Positions 1 to 8,100 of a stretch of DNA of 25,410 nt are shown in pieces (the stretch's first letter is position 1; each line of letters begins with the position of its first letter). Under the pieces are notes generated by a model. That model saw only the letters and a program-made list of their open reading frames with translations. It was not told where the DNA came from and ran no database searches. Location of the stretch: positions 1 through 25,410 of the forward strand of contig JAHHRT010000013.1 of NCBI GenBank assembly GCA_020025615.1, given 5' to 3'. The translations under genes were made by a program, and so were the position numbers. This DNA comes from Oscillospiraceae bacterium (lineage in GTDB: Bacteria; Bacillota; Clostridia; Oscillospirales; Oscillospiraceae).

Positions 1-34
1 ATCCCTTCTGCCATTATAATACCACACCCGGTCT

Positions 35-67
35 GCATTTGCAAGTGCATTTGCAAGTGCATTTGCA
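35..67. repeat. 12-bp direct tandem repeat, about 2.75 copies
   Basis: The unit GCATTTGCAAGT occurs at 35-46 and 47-58, followed by a partial copy (GCATTTGCA) at 59-67. The copies are identical. The unit contains the palindrome TTGCAA. It sits outside any gene, upstream of a terminator. It may be a slippage-prone microsatellite or repeated binding sites; nothing in the sequence decides between these. Confidence 0.8.
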
Positions 68-92
68 TCAGGCCCCCCACAACTTAGTCTTC

Positions 93-127
93 AAGGCCGC
101 TTTGCCCTTTGGCAAGGCGGTCTTTTT
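93..127 (+). terminator. Rho-independent terminator, rightward
   Basis: A 14-bp stem (93-106 with 111-124, two G-T wobbles, loop CTTT) runs into a short T tract at 123-127. It would end a rightward transcript entering from the left edge of the window. Read leftward there is no T tract after the hairpin, so it does not obviously serve the glycosyltransferase gene. Confidence 0.65.
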
Positions 128-146
128 GCATAGATACTATTTATGA

Positions 147-272
147 AAGAAGAATATAAAGCATAAGAACAAACAGTTTCCCCGGCTTATGGCTCTGTTT
201 CTGACTGTGGTACTGCTTCTGGGAATGTTCCCTGGCGCCGCTTTTGCAGCAGAGCTGGAAACGGTATCTCTT
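147..272 (+). pseudogene. Fossil 5' end of a secreted-protein gene (signal peptide only)
   Basis: In the frame of the ATG at 189 the sequence encodes a textbook signal peptide. A polar basic stretch KKNIKHKNKQFPRL (147-188) precedes MALFLTVVLLLGMFPGAAFA and then AELE, a classic AxA cleavage site for signal peptidase I. Upstream the frame is closed by TGA at 144-146. The ATG at 143 is one base out of frame, and the ATAAG at 163-167 looks like an ATGAAG start that lost its G, eight bases after an AAAGAAGAA ribosome-binding-like run. After about 270 the frame runs antisense to the glycosyltransferase, so no mature protein remains. Read as an inactivated gene truncated by rearrangement; that history is inference. 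Confidence 0.55.
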
Positions 273-1469
273 TTAATCTTCCTTTGGGGGAATTGCCAGC
301 TTTCCGCCGTCCTGATTCTGGATCGGTTCCGCAGGACTGCATGGGCCGGAGGAAAACAGGGGAGTGGTATTTCCCTGGCACAGGTGCTCATAGAGCGCCA
401 CCAGACGCTGGGCGGCGGTATCGGCGTTCCACTGGTCCCGCATGGTTTCATAAGCACGGCGGCCCATGTCCCGGCGCTTTTCGGGATGGTCCAGCAGCCA
501 CATCACGTCCCGGTTCAGCTGCTCCTGATCGCCGTCCTCATAGATGAGACCGTTTTCTCCGCTGGTCAGCAGGAAGGGGGCGGCACCGATGGCGTGGCTT
601 GCCACCACGGCACAGCCGCTGTTCATGGATTCGTTGAGCACGGCGCCCCAGCCTTCGTTGTAGTCACTGGTAAAAAGGTAGATATCTGCGGAACGCATAT
701 GCTCCCGAACCTGCTCCGGGGGCATGGAGCCCAGAAGCCGGACCTGGTCTTGGAGCTCCTTCTCCTCAATCATCGCCCGAAGGGCTTCTTCCATATCGCC
801 GGTGCCGATGATGTCCAGCCGGAAATCATAGCCCCGGGCTTTCAGCGCCTGGGCGGTATTCACTGCGGCCTCCGGGTGTTTCCAGTCAATGAGCCGCCCA
901 GCCCAGAGAAGGGAAGGCTTTGGGGCGGACTGTCTGCGGGCAAAAATGGCATCCAGATTTTCTTCCTGCACCTGGGGGAAGTAGCCCCATTTGTAGGTCT
1001 TTCCCAGGTAGTCACCGTAGGAAGCATAGTCCCCCGCAGTGTAGGCGCTGGAACAGAGCATATAGAGGGGGTACTTCTGGAAGCGTCCGTGGCGAATCCA
1101 GGCGGCGGCAATGCGCCGGAAATACAGGTAGGGGGTGGTCTTCTGCTTTTTCACCCGCTCGCTGTACTTAAAGGTGACTTTTCCCTCTTTCAGACGGCGA
1201 ATGAGGTATTCATCCGGGGCAGAGCCTAAAATTACAATGTCGCTTTCATAGGCCAGCTCCATGGCCTTGGCCTTCTGCTCCGGGCCGTCATAGGCGGGGA
1301 TCACAAAGGAGTAGCTGTGGTCCAAATCCTGGTAGCCCAGGTCCAGACGGGCCTGGGAAATGGGCTTCGTGGAGATATAGGCATAGTCGCCCTGGGCCAG
1401 GCGCTGCATTGCCAAAGCAAAGGGGAGCTGATGGTGGTTGAGATAGTTGGAAATGAAGCAGACTTTCAT
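273..1469 (-). CDS. GT4-family glycosyltransferase
   Basis: A 398-aa protein with the GT-B fold layout of retaining nucleotide-sugar transferases. The N-terminal Rossmann-like domain opens with KVCFISNYLNHHQLPFALA. The C-terminal donor-binding domain has WAGRLIDWKHPE (about 189-200) and the GT4 E-x7-E motif (E272 and E280) in NEGWGAVLNESM, followed by GAAPFL. It probably transfers a sugar from a nucleotide donor to a cell-surface glycan on the cytoplasmic side; donor and acceptor cannot be read. The start at 1469 was chosen over an upstream in-frame ATG because TAAAGGAG lies just before it and because it begins the conserved first strand. The C-terminal SSGPCSPAEPI looks like a native tail. 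It is a single gene with no surface-polysaccharide neighbours and has its own promoter. Confidence 0.88.
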   Translation of the reverse strand: MKVCFISNYLNHHQLPFALAMQRLAQGDYAYISTKPISQARLDLGYQDLDHSYSFVIPAYDGPEQKAKAMELAYESDIVILGSAPDEYLIRRLKEGKVTFKYSERVKKQKTTPYLYFRRIAAAWIRHGRFQKYPLYMLCSSAYTAGDYASYGDYLGKTYKWGYFPQVQEENLDAIFARRQSAPKPSLLWAGRLIDWKHPEAAVNTAQALKARGYDFRLDIIGTGDMEEALRAMIEEKELQDQVRLLGSMPPEQVREHMRSADIYLFTSDYNEGWGAVLNESMNSGCAVVASHAIGAAPFLLTSGENGLIYEDGDQEQLNRDVMWLLDHPEKRRDMGRRAYETMRDQWNADTAAQRLVALYEHLCQGNTTPLFSSGPCSPAEPIQNQDGGKLAIPPKED

Positions 1470-1559
1470 TGCATACTCCTTTACGGCGGGGTCCTGTTTC
1501 ATAGGAATTCATTTTCTGTGTAAAATAGGATTCCCGAAAATACAGGATTTTATAGAAAT

Positions 1560-1588
1560 ATCATATCATACCCCTAAAAAATACGCAA
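1560..1588 (-). promoter_or_regulatory. Sigma-A-type promoter for the glycosyltransferase
   Basis: Read leftward, TTGCGT (1583-1588) is followed after exactly 17 bp by TATGAT (1560-1565). Transcription would start about 80 nt before the ATG at 1469. The elements are good but not perfect. Confidence 0.5.
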
Positions 1589-1615
1589 GAATTCCAGGAT
1601 AATTTTTCCAAACCC

Positions 1616-1644
1616 TTGCATCGTCCGGCAGTTTCCTCTATAAT
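1616..1644 (+). promoter_or_regulatory. Sigma-A-type promoter for the ArsC/Spx-like gene
   Basis: TTGCAT (1616-1621), a 17-bp spacer and a perfect TATAAT (1639-1644) lie 36 bp before the start codon. It is divergent from the glycosyltransferase promoter, with about 27 bp between the two -35 boxes, so one regulator could in principle affect both. Confidence 0.75.
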
Positions 1645-1679
1645 GAAAGGGAAATTTTGTTTACAAAGGAGTGCGGACT

Positions 1680-2030
1680 ATGAAGTTTATCTACTATCCT
1701 CCCTGTTCCACCTGCCAGAAGGCCAAGGCCTGGCTGGATGGTCAGGGGCTTTCCTACGAAGGCCGGGACATTAAGCAGGACAATCCCACCTATGAGGAGC
1801 TTTCTGACTGGTATAAACGGAGCGGTCTGGCGCTCAAGAAGTTTTTCAACACCAGCGGCCTTGTGTATAAGTCTCTGGGGTTGAAGGACAAGCTTCCCAC
1901 CATGACGGAGGAAGAACAGCTGCGTCTGCTTGCCAGCGACGGAATGTTGGTGAAGCGGCCCATTGTGGTAGGGGATGACCGGATCCTGGTGGGATTTCGG
2001 GCCCAGGAGTGGGAAGCAGCCCTCCTGTAG
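1680..2030 (+). CDS. ArsC/Spx-family thioredoxin-fold protein
   Basis: A 116-aa protein of the arsenate-reductase/Spx family. It has the CxxC redox pair at C9 and C12 (YYPPCSTC), the family block FNTSGLVYKSLGLKDKL (about 56-72), and the VKRPIVV motif with R93-P94 near the C-terminus. AAAGGAG ends eight bases before the ATG at 1680; an in-frame GTG at 1671 overlaps that ribosome binding site and was rejected. Family members are either glutathione/thioredoxin-linked reductases or Spx-like RNA polymerase-binding stress regulators. No ars genes are nearby, so arsenate reduction should not be assumed. At 116 aa it is a little shorter than Bacillus Spx (about 131 aa). The family is clear, the role open. 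Confidence 0.88.
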   Translation: MKFIYYPPCSTCQKAKAWLDGQGLSYEGRDIKQDNPTYEELSDWYKRSGLALKKFFNTSGLVYKSLGLKDKLPTMTEEEQLRLLASDGMLVKRPIVVGDDRILVGFRAQEWEAALL

Positions 2031-2073
2031 GGACAAAGCTGGAAAAATTTCTGCCTGAACCCCATTCTTGTTC

Positions 2074-2102
2074 TTGCTAAATTCGACAATCTGCGCTAGT
2101 AT
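2074..2102 (+). promoter_or_regulatory. Probable promoter of the M28 peptidase gene
   Basis: TTGCTA (2074-2079), a 17-bp spacer and TAGTAT (2097-2102) lie 32 bp upstream of the ATG at 2135. The -10 box matches at four of six positions. No terminator is seen between the preceding gene and this promoter, so read-through is also possible. Confidence 0.45.
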
Positions 2103-2134
2103 ATACGGATTGATTCTATATTGGAGGTAACGCT

Positions 2135-3358
2135 ATGAATGTAAATGAGATCATGAAGATCTTTGACCAGACAGCCTATGTCCGCACCGGCGGCAGCCCG
2201 GAAGAGCTGAAGACTGCCAGATATTTACAAAATAAGGTAGAAGCTTTCGGATGTGAAGCCAAGCTGGAGCCCTTCGACGTTCAGATGGGCGATATTGAAA
2301 ATGCGGAACTGCTGGTGGATGGGATTCTGGTGCCCTGCGAGGGCTACCGCTGCGCCGGTTCTTCCGAGGTGGAAGCACCTTTCTACTATCTGCGGAACAA
2401 TGACCCCTGCAGCCTGAGCCAGTGCAAGGGTAAGATTGTCATGGTGGACGGCTACCTGGGCTACTGGGTGTATCAGGATTTGATGGAGCACGGCGCTGTG
2501 GGCTTCATCACCTACAGCGGCAATGCCAATTTTGCGGACCGGGACATCGACAAGCGGGAGCTGCGGGCACAGGTGCACAAGGGCAATAAGATTCCCGGTG
2601 TCAACATTAACGCCAAGTCCGCCATCTCCCTGGTGAAGAACGCACCGAAGACGGCAAAGATTGTCCTGAAGCAGCGGGAGTATGTGGCCCAGTCCCACAA
2701 CGTGGTGCTGGATCTGCCCGGTGAGATTTCCGATACCATCCTTCTCTCGGCCCACTATGACTCCACCCCTCTGTCTGTGGGCACCTATGATAATATGTCC
2801 GGCTCTGTGGGTCTGCTGGCCCTTGCGGAGTATTTTGCTGCCAATCCGCACCGTTACAGCCTGCGCTTTGTATGGTGCGGCAGTGAGGAGCGGGGTCTGC
2901 TGGGCTCCAAGGCCTACTGTCGGGACCATGACCTCAGCAATGTGGTGCTGAATATCAACCTGGATATGATCGGCTCCATCATGGGCAAGTTTGTCTGCTG
3001 TGCAACTGCCGAGGATGCCCTGTGGCAGTATGTCACCTATCTGGGCTGTGAGCTGGGCTTCCCGGTTTCCGGCAGCCAGGGTGTCTATTCCAGCGACTCC
3101 ACCCCCTTTGCCGATGCCGGTGTTCCCTCCATGTCTCTGGCACGGGATGCTTCCGGCAATGTGGCAACCATCCATGATCGCTATGATACCGTTGCGCTTA
3201 TGAGCGGTGAGCAGATGGCAGCGGATATCGAGTTTATCCGCGCCTTCACTCAGCGGATGGCAAATGCCCAGTTCTGCCCGGTCTCCAAGAAGATCCCGGA
3301 GAACATGAAGGAAAAGCTGGATTACTACCTGTGCCGCAAGAGAGAAGAAAAGCATTAA
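2135..3358 (+). CDS. M28-family zinc metallopeptidase with PA-like insert
   Basis: A 407-aa protein of the M28 (aminopeptidase Y/S) family. All five metal-ligand positions of the di-zinc site can be placed: H207 (SAHYDS), D219 (YDNMSG), E252 (catalytic pair E251-E252 in GSEERG), D277 (NLDMIG) and H347 (TIHDRYD). E251 would be the general base. Residues about 55-185 match a protease-associated domain placed before the catalytic core. There is no signal peptide or membrane helix, so it probably acts in the cytoplasm on peptides, unlike many M28 enzymes, which are exported. GGAGG (2123-2127) lies eight bases before the ATG. Substrate preference cannot be read. Confidence 0.9.
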   Translation: MNVNEIMKIFDQTAYVRTGGSPEELKTARYLQNKVEAFGCEAKLEPFDVQMGDIENAELLVDGILVPCEGYRCAGSSEVEAPFYYLRNNDPCSLSQCKGKIVMVDGYLGYWVYQDLMEHGAVGFITYSGNANFADRDIDKRELRAQVHKGNKIPGVNINAKSAISLVKNAPKTAKIVLKQREYVAQSHNVVLDLPGEISDTILLSAHYDSTPLSVGTYDNMSGSVGLLALAEYFAANPHRYSLRFVWCGSEERGLLGSKAYCRDHDLSNVVLNINLDMIGSIMGKFVCCATAEDALWQYVTYLGCELGFPVSGSQGVYSSDSTPFADAGVPSMSLARDASGNVATIHDRYDTVALMSGEQMAADIEFIRAFTQRMANAQFCPVSKKIPENMKEKLDYYLCRKREEKH

Positions 3359-3527
3359 GTCTGTATGAAAAGCAGCGGTTTTGATGCCCCAGCCAAAGGA
3401 ACAAAACCGCAGACTCATTCCCCCGAAGCCTGCAGGGAAATACCTGTTGTCCTTTCCCTGCAAGCCGGTGCAATATTTATGTAAATATCTGGAATATTTC
3501 CAGAAAAAAAGAAGAAAGGCAGATTCT
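3359..3527 (+). promoter_or_regulatory. Structured leader of the purine permease gene (three hairpins)
   Basis: The 169 nt before the permease contain three perfect stem-loops. The first has a 9-bp stem, 3375-3383 with 3402-3410 (loop 18 nt). The second has a 10-bp stem, 3431-3440 with 3453-3462 (loop 12 nt). The third has a 7-bp stem, 3488-3494 with 3498-3504 (loop TAT), and ends just before the AGAAAGG ribosome binding site at 3513-3519. None is followed by a strong T tract. I do not see the conserved core of the purine riboswitch. The arrangement suggests RNA-level control or processing; that is inference. Confidence 0.4.
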
Positions 3528-4892
3528 ATGTTAGAGAAAGTTTTTAAGCTGTCCGAAAACAAGACCAATGTAAAGACCGAAGTCATTGCAGGTATCACCA
3601 CCTTCATGACTATGGCCTACATCTTGGCCGTCAACCCCAGCATCCTGTCCACCACCGGCATGGACCCCACGGCTGTCCTGCTGGCTACCTCCCTGGCCTC
3701 CTTCATCGGCACCCTGGCCATGGCCCTTTTGGCAAACCTGCCCTTTGCGCTGTCCGCCGGTATGGGCCTGAACGCCTACATGGCATTCAGCGTCTGCGCA
3801 GACATGGGCTACTCCTGGCAGATTGCCCTGCTGGCTGTCTTTGTGGAAGGCATCATCTTCATTGTCCTGTCTCTCACCAACATCCGTGAAGCAATTTTCA
3901 ACGCCATTCCTCTGAGCCTCAAGCAGGGTGTCTCCGTTGGCATTGGCCTGTTTATTGCGTTCATCGGCTTGCAGAGCTCCGGCCTTTGCGTTGACAGCGG
4001 TGCGACTCTGGTGAGCATCGTCAATTTCCGCGAGAATTTTAACTCCAACGGCATCCGCGCTCTGCTGTGCGTCATTGGCGTTCTGATCACCGCCGCACTC
4101 TACATTAAGAATGTCAGAGGTGCAATCCTCCTGGGCATTCTCAGCACTTGGGTACTTGGCATGATTTGCCAGGCAGTGGGTCTGTATGTTCCCAACCCCG
4201 AGCTGGGCGCCTACAGCCTGTTCCCCGCTATGCAGTGGACTGACTTCTCCAAGCTGGGCGAGACCGTCGGTCAGTGCTTCAAGGCAGATTTCAGTGCAAT
4301 TCGTGTGTTTGACTTCATTGTTGTGGTTCTGTCCTTCCTGTTCGTGGATATTTTCGATACCCTGGGCACCCTGATCGGTGTTTCCACCAAGGCTAATATG
4401 CTGGACAAGGAAGGCCGTCTGCCCAGAATCAAGCCTGCTCTGATGGCAGATGCCATCGGCACCACCGCAGGTGCTGTTCTCGGTACTTCTACCGTTACCA
4501 CCTTCGTTGAGTCTGCTTCCGGTGTTGCTGCCGGCGGTCGTACCGGCCTCACCGCACTGGTGACCGGTCTGCTGTTCCTGCTGAGTATGTTCTTTGCTCC
4601 CATCTTCACCGCCATTCCTTCCTTTGCTACTGCTCCTGCACTCATTATGGTGGGCTTCCTGATGGTCAGCGGCATTACTGCACTGAAGTTTGAGCCGGAC
4701 AAGATGACCGATACCATTCCCGCATACCTGGCCATTCTGGCGATGCCCATGTTCTACAGCATCTCCGAGGGCATCAGCCTGGGCATCATCTCCTATGTGA
4801 TCCTGAAGCTGGTTACCGGCAAGGGCAAGGAGGTTACTCCTCTGATGTACGTGCTGGCAGTGCTCTTCATCCTCAAGTACATCTTCCTGTAA
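3528..4892 (+). CDS. AzgA-type (NCS2-related) purine/xanthine permease
   Basis: A 454-aa, multi-helix inner-membrane transporter that imports purine nucleobases (adenine, guanine or hypoxanthine) with cations, for salvage. Family signatures are visible: ITTFMTMAYILAVNP near the N-terminus, SAGMGLNAYMAFSVC, VDIFDTLGTLIGVSTKA and GTSTVTTFVESASGVAAGGRTG, the last two being substrate-site segments, and MVGFLMV near the C-terminus. The length is usual for the PbuG/PbuO/AzgA group. The start at ATG 3528 was chosen because AGAAAGG lies upstream and the conserved N-terminal helix begins soon after; the frame is open upstream to 3381 but that stretch is leader RNA. The specific base transported cannot be told from sequence alone. 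Confidence 0.92.
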   Translation: MLEKVFKLSENKTNVKTEVIAGITTFMTMAYILAVNPSILSTTGMDPTAVLLATSLASFIGTLAMALLANLPFALSAGMGLNAYMAFSVCADMGYSWQIALLAVFVEGIIFIVLSLTNIREAIFNAIPLSLKQGVSVGIGLFIAFIGLQSSGLCVDSGATLVSIVNFRENFNSNGIRALLCVIGVLITAALYIKNVRGAILLGILSTWVLGMICQAVGLYVPNPELGAYSLFPAMQWTDFSKLGETVGQCFKADFSAIRVFDFIVVVLSFLFVDIFDTLGTLIGVSTKANMLDKEGRLPRIKPALMADAIGTTAGAVLGTSTVTTFVESASGVAAGGRTGLTALVTGLLFLLSMFFAPIFTAIPSFATAPALIMVGFLMVSGITALKFEPDKMTDTIPAYLAILAMPMFYSISEGISLGIISYVILKLVTGKGKEVTPLMYVLAVLFILKYIFL

Positions 4893-4910
4893 AGAAAAAA
4901 GTCTTACCCT

Positions 4911-4943
4911 TCGGCGCAGTGGTTTTGCCACTGCGCCGATTTT
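4911..4943 (+). terminator. Terminator after the purine permease
   Basis: A perfect 12-bp GC-rich stem (4911-4922 with 4928-4939, loop TTTTG) is followed by TTTTCTATTT, starting 18 nt after the permease stop codon. Confidence 0.9.
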
Positions 4944-5037
4944 CTATTTCCAAGTGGAAAAATGCGCACTTCTGTACAAATGGGGATACGGTGATTTGGT
5001 GATAACGCTAAAAAGAAAGATGACAATGCGGGACAGC

Positions 5038-5066
5038 TTGTGCCTGGGACAGAGGGATGGTATAAT
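5038..5066 (+). promoter_or_regulatory. Sigma-A-type promoter of the LRR surface protein
   Basis: TTGTGC (5038-5043), a 17-bp spacer and a perfect TATAAT (5061-5066) would give a leader of about 70 nt. The preceding terminator makes this an independent transcription unit. Confidence 0.75.
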
Positions 5067-5104
5067 AGAGACCATAAAGTATCTTGGGTTTCTATACCCG
5101 CTTT

Positions 5105-5126
5105 TCGGAATTCGGGAGAATTCCGA
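5105..5126 (+). promoter_or_regulatory. GNRA-capped hairpin next to the LRR gene ribosome binding site
   Basis: A perfect 9-bp stem TCGGAATTC/GAATTCCGA closes a GGGA tetraloop, which fits GNRA. It ends two bases before the AAGGAGG at 5129-5135. It could stabilise the 5' end of the mRNA or modulate initiation; no T tract follows, so it is not a terminator. Confidence 0.55.
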
Positions 5127-5143
5127 TCAAGGAGGACCAGATC

Positions 5144-8100
5144 ATGAAACGATGGATTTGCGGGATACTGACGCTTGTAGTCCTGCTGACCTGTGCCCCG
5201 CTGCCTGCCAATGCGGCGGAGCTTCCAGGGGAAGGGTTGGCGATGAATCCAACCACCTTCCCAGATCCCGGCTTCCGGGAGTATGTGCAGAAAGTCTGTG
5301 ACCAAGACCGAAACGGAGTCCTGTCCAAAGAAGAACAGGATGCGGTCACGGAAATCAGCGTACCAAACCGAAATCTCACCACTCTGGAGGGCATTGCGTG
5401 TTTTCCCAACCTCACCCGGCTGGATGTTTCTGACAATCAGCTGACCGCGCTGGACCTGGGGAAAAATCCCAACCTTCGGGCGGTGAACTGCCGGAACAAC
5501 GGCCTGACCGGGTTGAACCTCTCCGGATGCACTAAGCTTACGGATTTGGACTGCGGCAGCAACCGACTGCCCCGGCTGGAGCTCAAAGACTGCGCAAAGC
5601 TTTCCCGGCTGAACTGTGAGTACAATCAGCTTACAGACCTGGATGTGAGCGGCTGTTCTATGCTGCTGCGCTTGGACTGCGGCGGAAATCAGCTGTCCAA
5701 GCTGGACCTTACCGGCTGCCGGGGACTTGCGGCCTTAAGCTGCTCCGGGAATGTGCTGGAAACGCTGACAATTCAGGACTGCCCCCGGCTATCTGTGGTG
5801 GACTGCGGATGGAATCAGCTGGAAACGCTGGTTCTGGGCGATGGCGTTGAGATTCTGAATTGCGGAAAGAATCAGCTAGAGACCCTGGATCTCAGCCGTG
5901 CGGGGAACCTCACCCGGCTGGACTGCCGGGAAAACCGCCTGACGGCCTTAGACCTTTCCAAGAATGAAAAGCTCACCCAGCTTCGCTGCGGAGAGAATCG
6001 GCTTGCTGTTCTGGATTTGGCACCGCTGACGGCGCTGGAAGAACTGAGCTGCGGCGGGAATCGACTGACCGCCCTGGATCTTTCCCAGAACAAGGCACTG
6101 AAGGTTTTGGAGTGCCCCGAGAATCGGCTCACAGAATTGGAGCTTGCGCAGAACTGGAGCCTGGAAGCTCTGGACTGCACAGGAAATCCCCTGGAAGTGC
6201 TGGACCTTCATCAGAACACCGGCCTGGTTCGGCTGGCCTTTGGCGGTGCACAGTGTCAGGCGGATCTTCGGGGCTGTGTCAATCTGAAAGATCTGATTTG
6301 CCGAATCCCGGTACGGGAGAGCTTCGATACCAGCAAAATCCAGGGATTAGACCTGGCGAATATGAAGGCACAGAGCGGTGGCAGCTTCCAAGGAAGCCTG
6401 TTCTCCTTCCAGGATGGCAGCACCCAGGCAAGCTTCCACACGGGGCCTGTTACGGTTCGCTTTGAATACTGGGAAGGCGCTCAGACGGTTGTGGGAAGCC
6501 AGCTGGAAGCCAGCTTCCCGGACCCCGGCTTCCGGGCCTATGTGCAGGAGAACCTGGATTTGGACGGAGACGGAGCCCTTTCCGGGGACGAAACCCAGGC
6601 CGTGACCCGGATTTCGGTTTCCGGTCAGGGAATCGCAAGCCTGGACGGCATTGCTCTGTTTCCCAACCTCACCACCCTGGAATGTGATGACAACGACCTG
6701 ACCCAGCTGGACCTGGGACAGAATCCTCAGCTTACTGATCTCAGCTGTTCCGGCAACGCCCTGACGGCCCTGGATTTGAAAAAGAATCCCCAGCTGCGGG
6801 TGCTGGATTGTTCACAAAATCGACTCAGTGCCCTGGATGTGTCGGAAAATCCCGCTTTGCAGCGGCTTTCCTGCTCTGACAACGCCCTGACAGCACTGAA
6901 TTTGGAGAAAAATCCCCGGCTCCAGGTTTTGGAGTGTGAGAGAAATTCACTGCCCGGCCTGTATCTGGGAAAGAACAAGGAGCTTACAGATCTGCGCTGC
7001 GGAAGCAACCGTCTGGAAGCCCTGGACGTCAGTCTCAATCCTCAGCTCTGGCACCTTTTCTGCCAGGACAATGAACTGGAAAAGCTGGATTTGCGGCAGA
7101 ATGTCAGGCTCAAGATCTTGGACTGCGGCGGAAACCGGATTCAGGAATTGTCACTGCTTCGCAATCTCCAACTGGAAGAGCTGAGCTGCGGCAGAAATCC
7201 CCTGAAATCCCTGAATTTGGGTTCTCACTCCGGTCTCAAGCGATTGGAGTGCCAGGGGGCAAAGCTCACGGAGCTGAAGCTGCCCGAGAGCCTGGAACGG
7301 CTCTACTGCGGCGGAAATCCCATGACGGCCCTGGACGTTACCGGATGCAAGGCCCTGCGGGAGCTGTCCTGCCGGGATGGCGTGCTGAAGGTGCTGGACT
7401 TGGGAGAGAAACCCGCCCTGACCCGGCTGACCTGTGACGGAAATTCCCTGGATGCTTTGGAGCTGTCAGGCTGTCAGGCACTGGAGCAGCTGCATATTGG
7501 CGGACGACGGGTGCCCAAGGTAGATCTCAGCAGGCTTTCGGATCTCCGGGAGCTTACGGTTGAGGTCCCGGTCCTTGAAAACTTTGATGTGACCATCCTG
7601 GAAGGGGTGGATCTGGATATTCCCTCTATGTGGGACGGCGGAACCCTGGAAGGTGGACGCTTCCGCTTCGAAGATTCCGCTGGAATACCCCAGGCAAACC
7701 TGGACGGCGAGAAACTCATGGTGCGGTTCCACTATTGCGGAGACCCGGTGGAGCCTGTTGAAAAGCCCACAGAGCCTGAGATCGACGATCAGGAGACCTT
7801 TGCAGAAACAGAACCTGCCGAGGAGACTGCGGATGTAACCCAGCCTGCCGAAGAAGTGCAGACAACAGAAGCTGCAACGGTTCCTGCGACCACGGAGGCG
7901 ACCGAGCCTACAGAGGTTGCTGAAACCACTCCTGCAACAGAGCCTGTAAAGGTTCCTGAGACCACAGAAGCCACGAAGCCCGTAGAGGTTGCCGAAACCA
8001 CTCCTGCAACGGAGGCGGTCAAGGTTCCCGCGACCACGGAAGCGACGAAGCCCACAGAGGTGGCGGAAACCGTCTCTGTAACAGAGCCTGCAGCGGTTCC

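Noticed and set aside
35..67. CRISPR-like direct repeats
   Set aside because: Contiguous 12-bp copies with no spacers.
189..1229. A rightward 346-codon frame starting with the signal peptide
   Set aside because: Beyond about 270 it is the antisense of the glycosyltransferase, with no coherent protein. Only the signal-peptide part is kept as a fossil.
1680..2030. Arsenate resistance function (arsC)
   Set aside because: The family covers Spx-like regulators and other reductases; there is no arsR, arsB or acr3 nearby.
3359..3527. Purine riboswitch ahead of the permease
   Set aside because: The hairpins do not show the conserved purine-aptamer junction and loop sequences, so only a generic structured leader is claimed.
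3531..4931. A leftward 466-codon frame opposite the purine permease
   Set aside because: Composition (Gln/Asn/His/Gly-rich) is that of an antisense shadow of a membrane protein. It begins inside the permease terminator.
5411..7600. Regular about 63-bp periodicity as a possible CRISPR or satellite
   Set aside because: The period is the 21-codon leucine-rich repeat within one intact reading frame; the units are diverged at DNA level.
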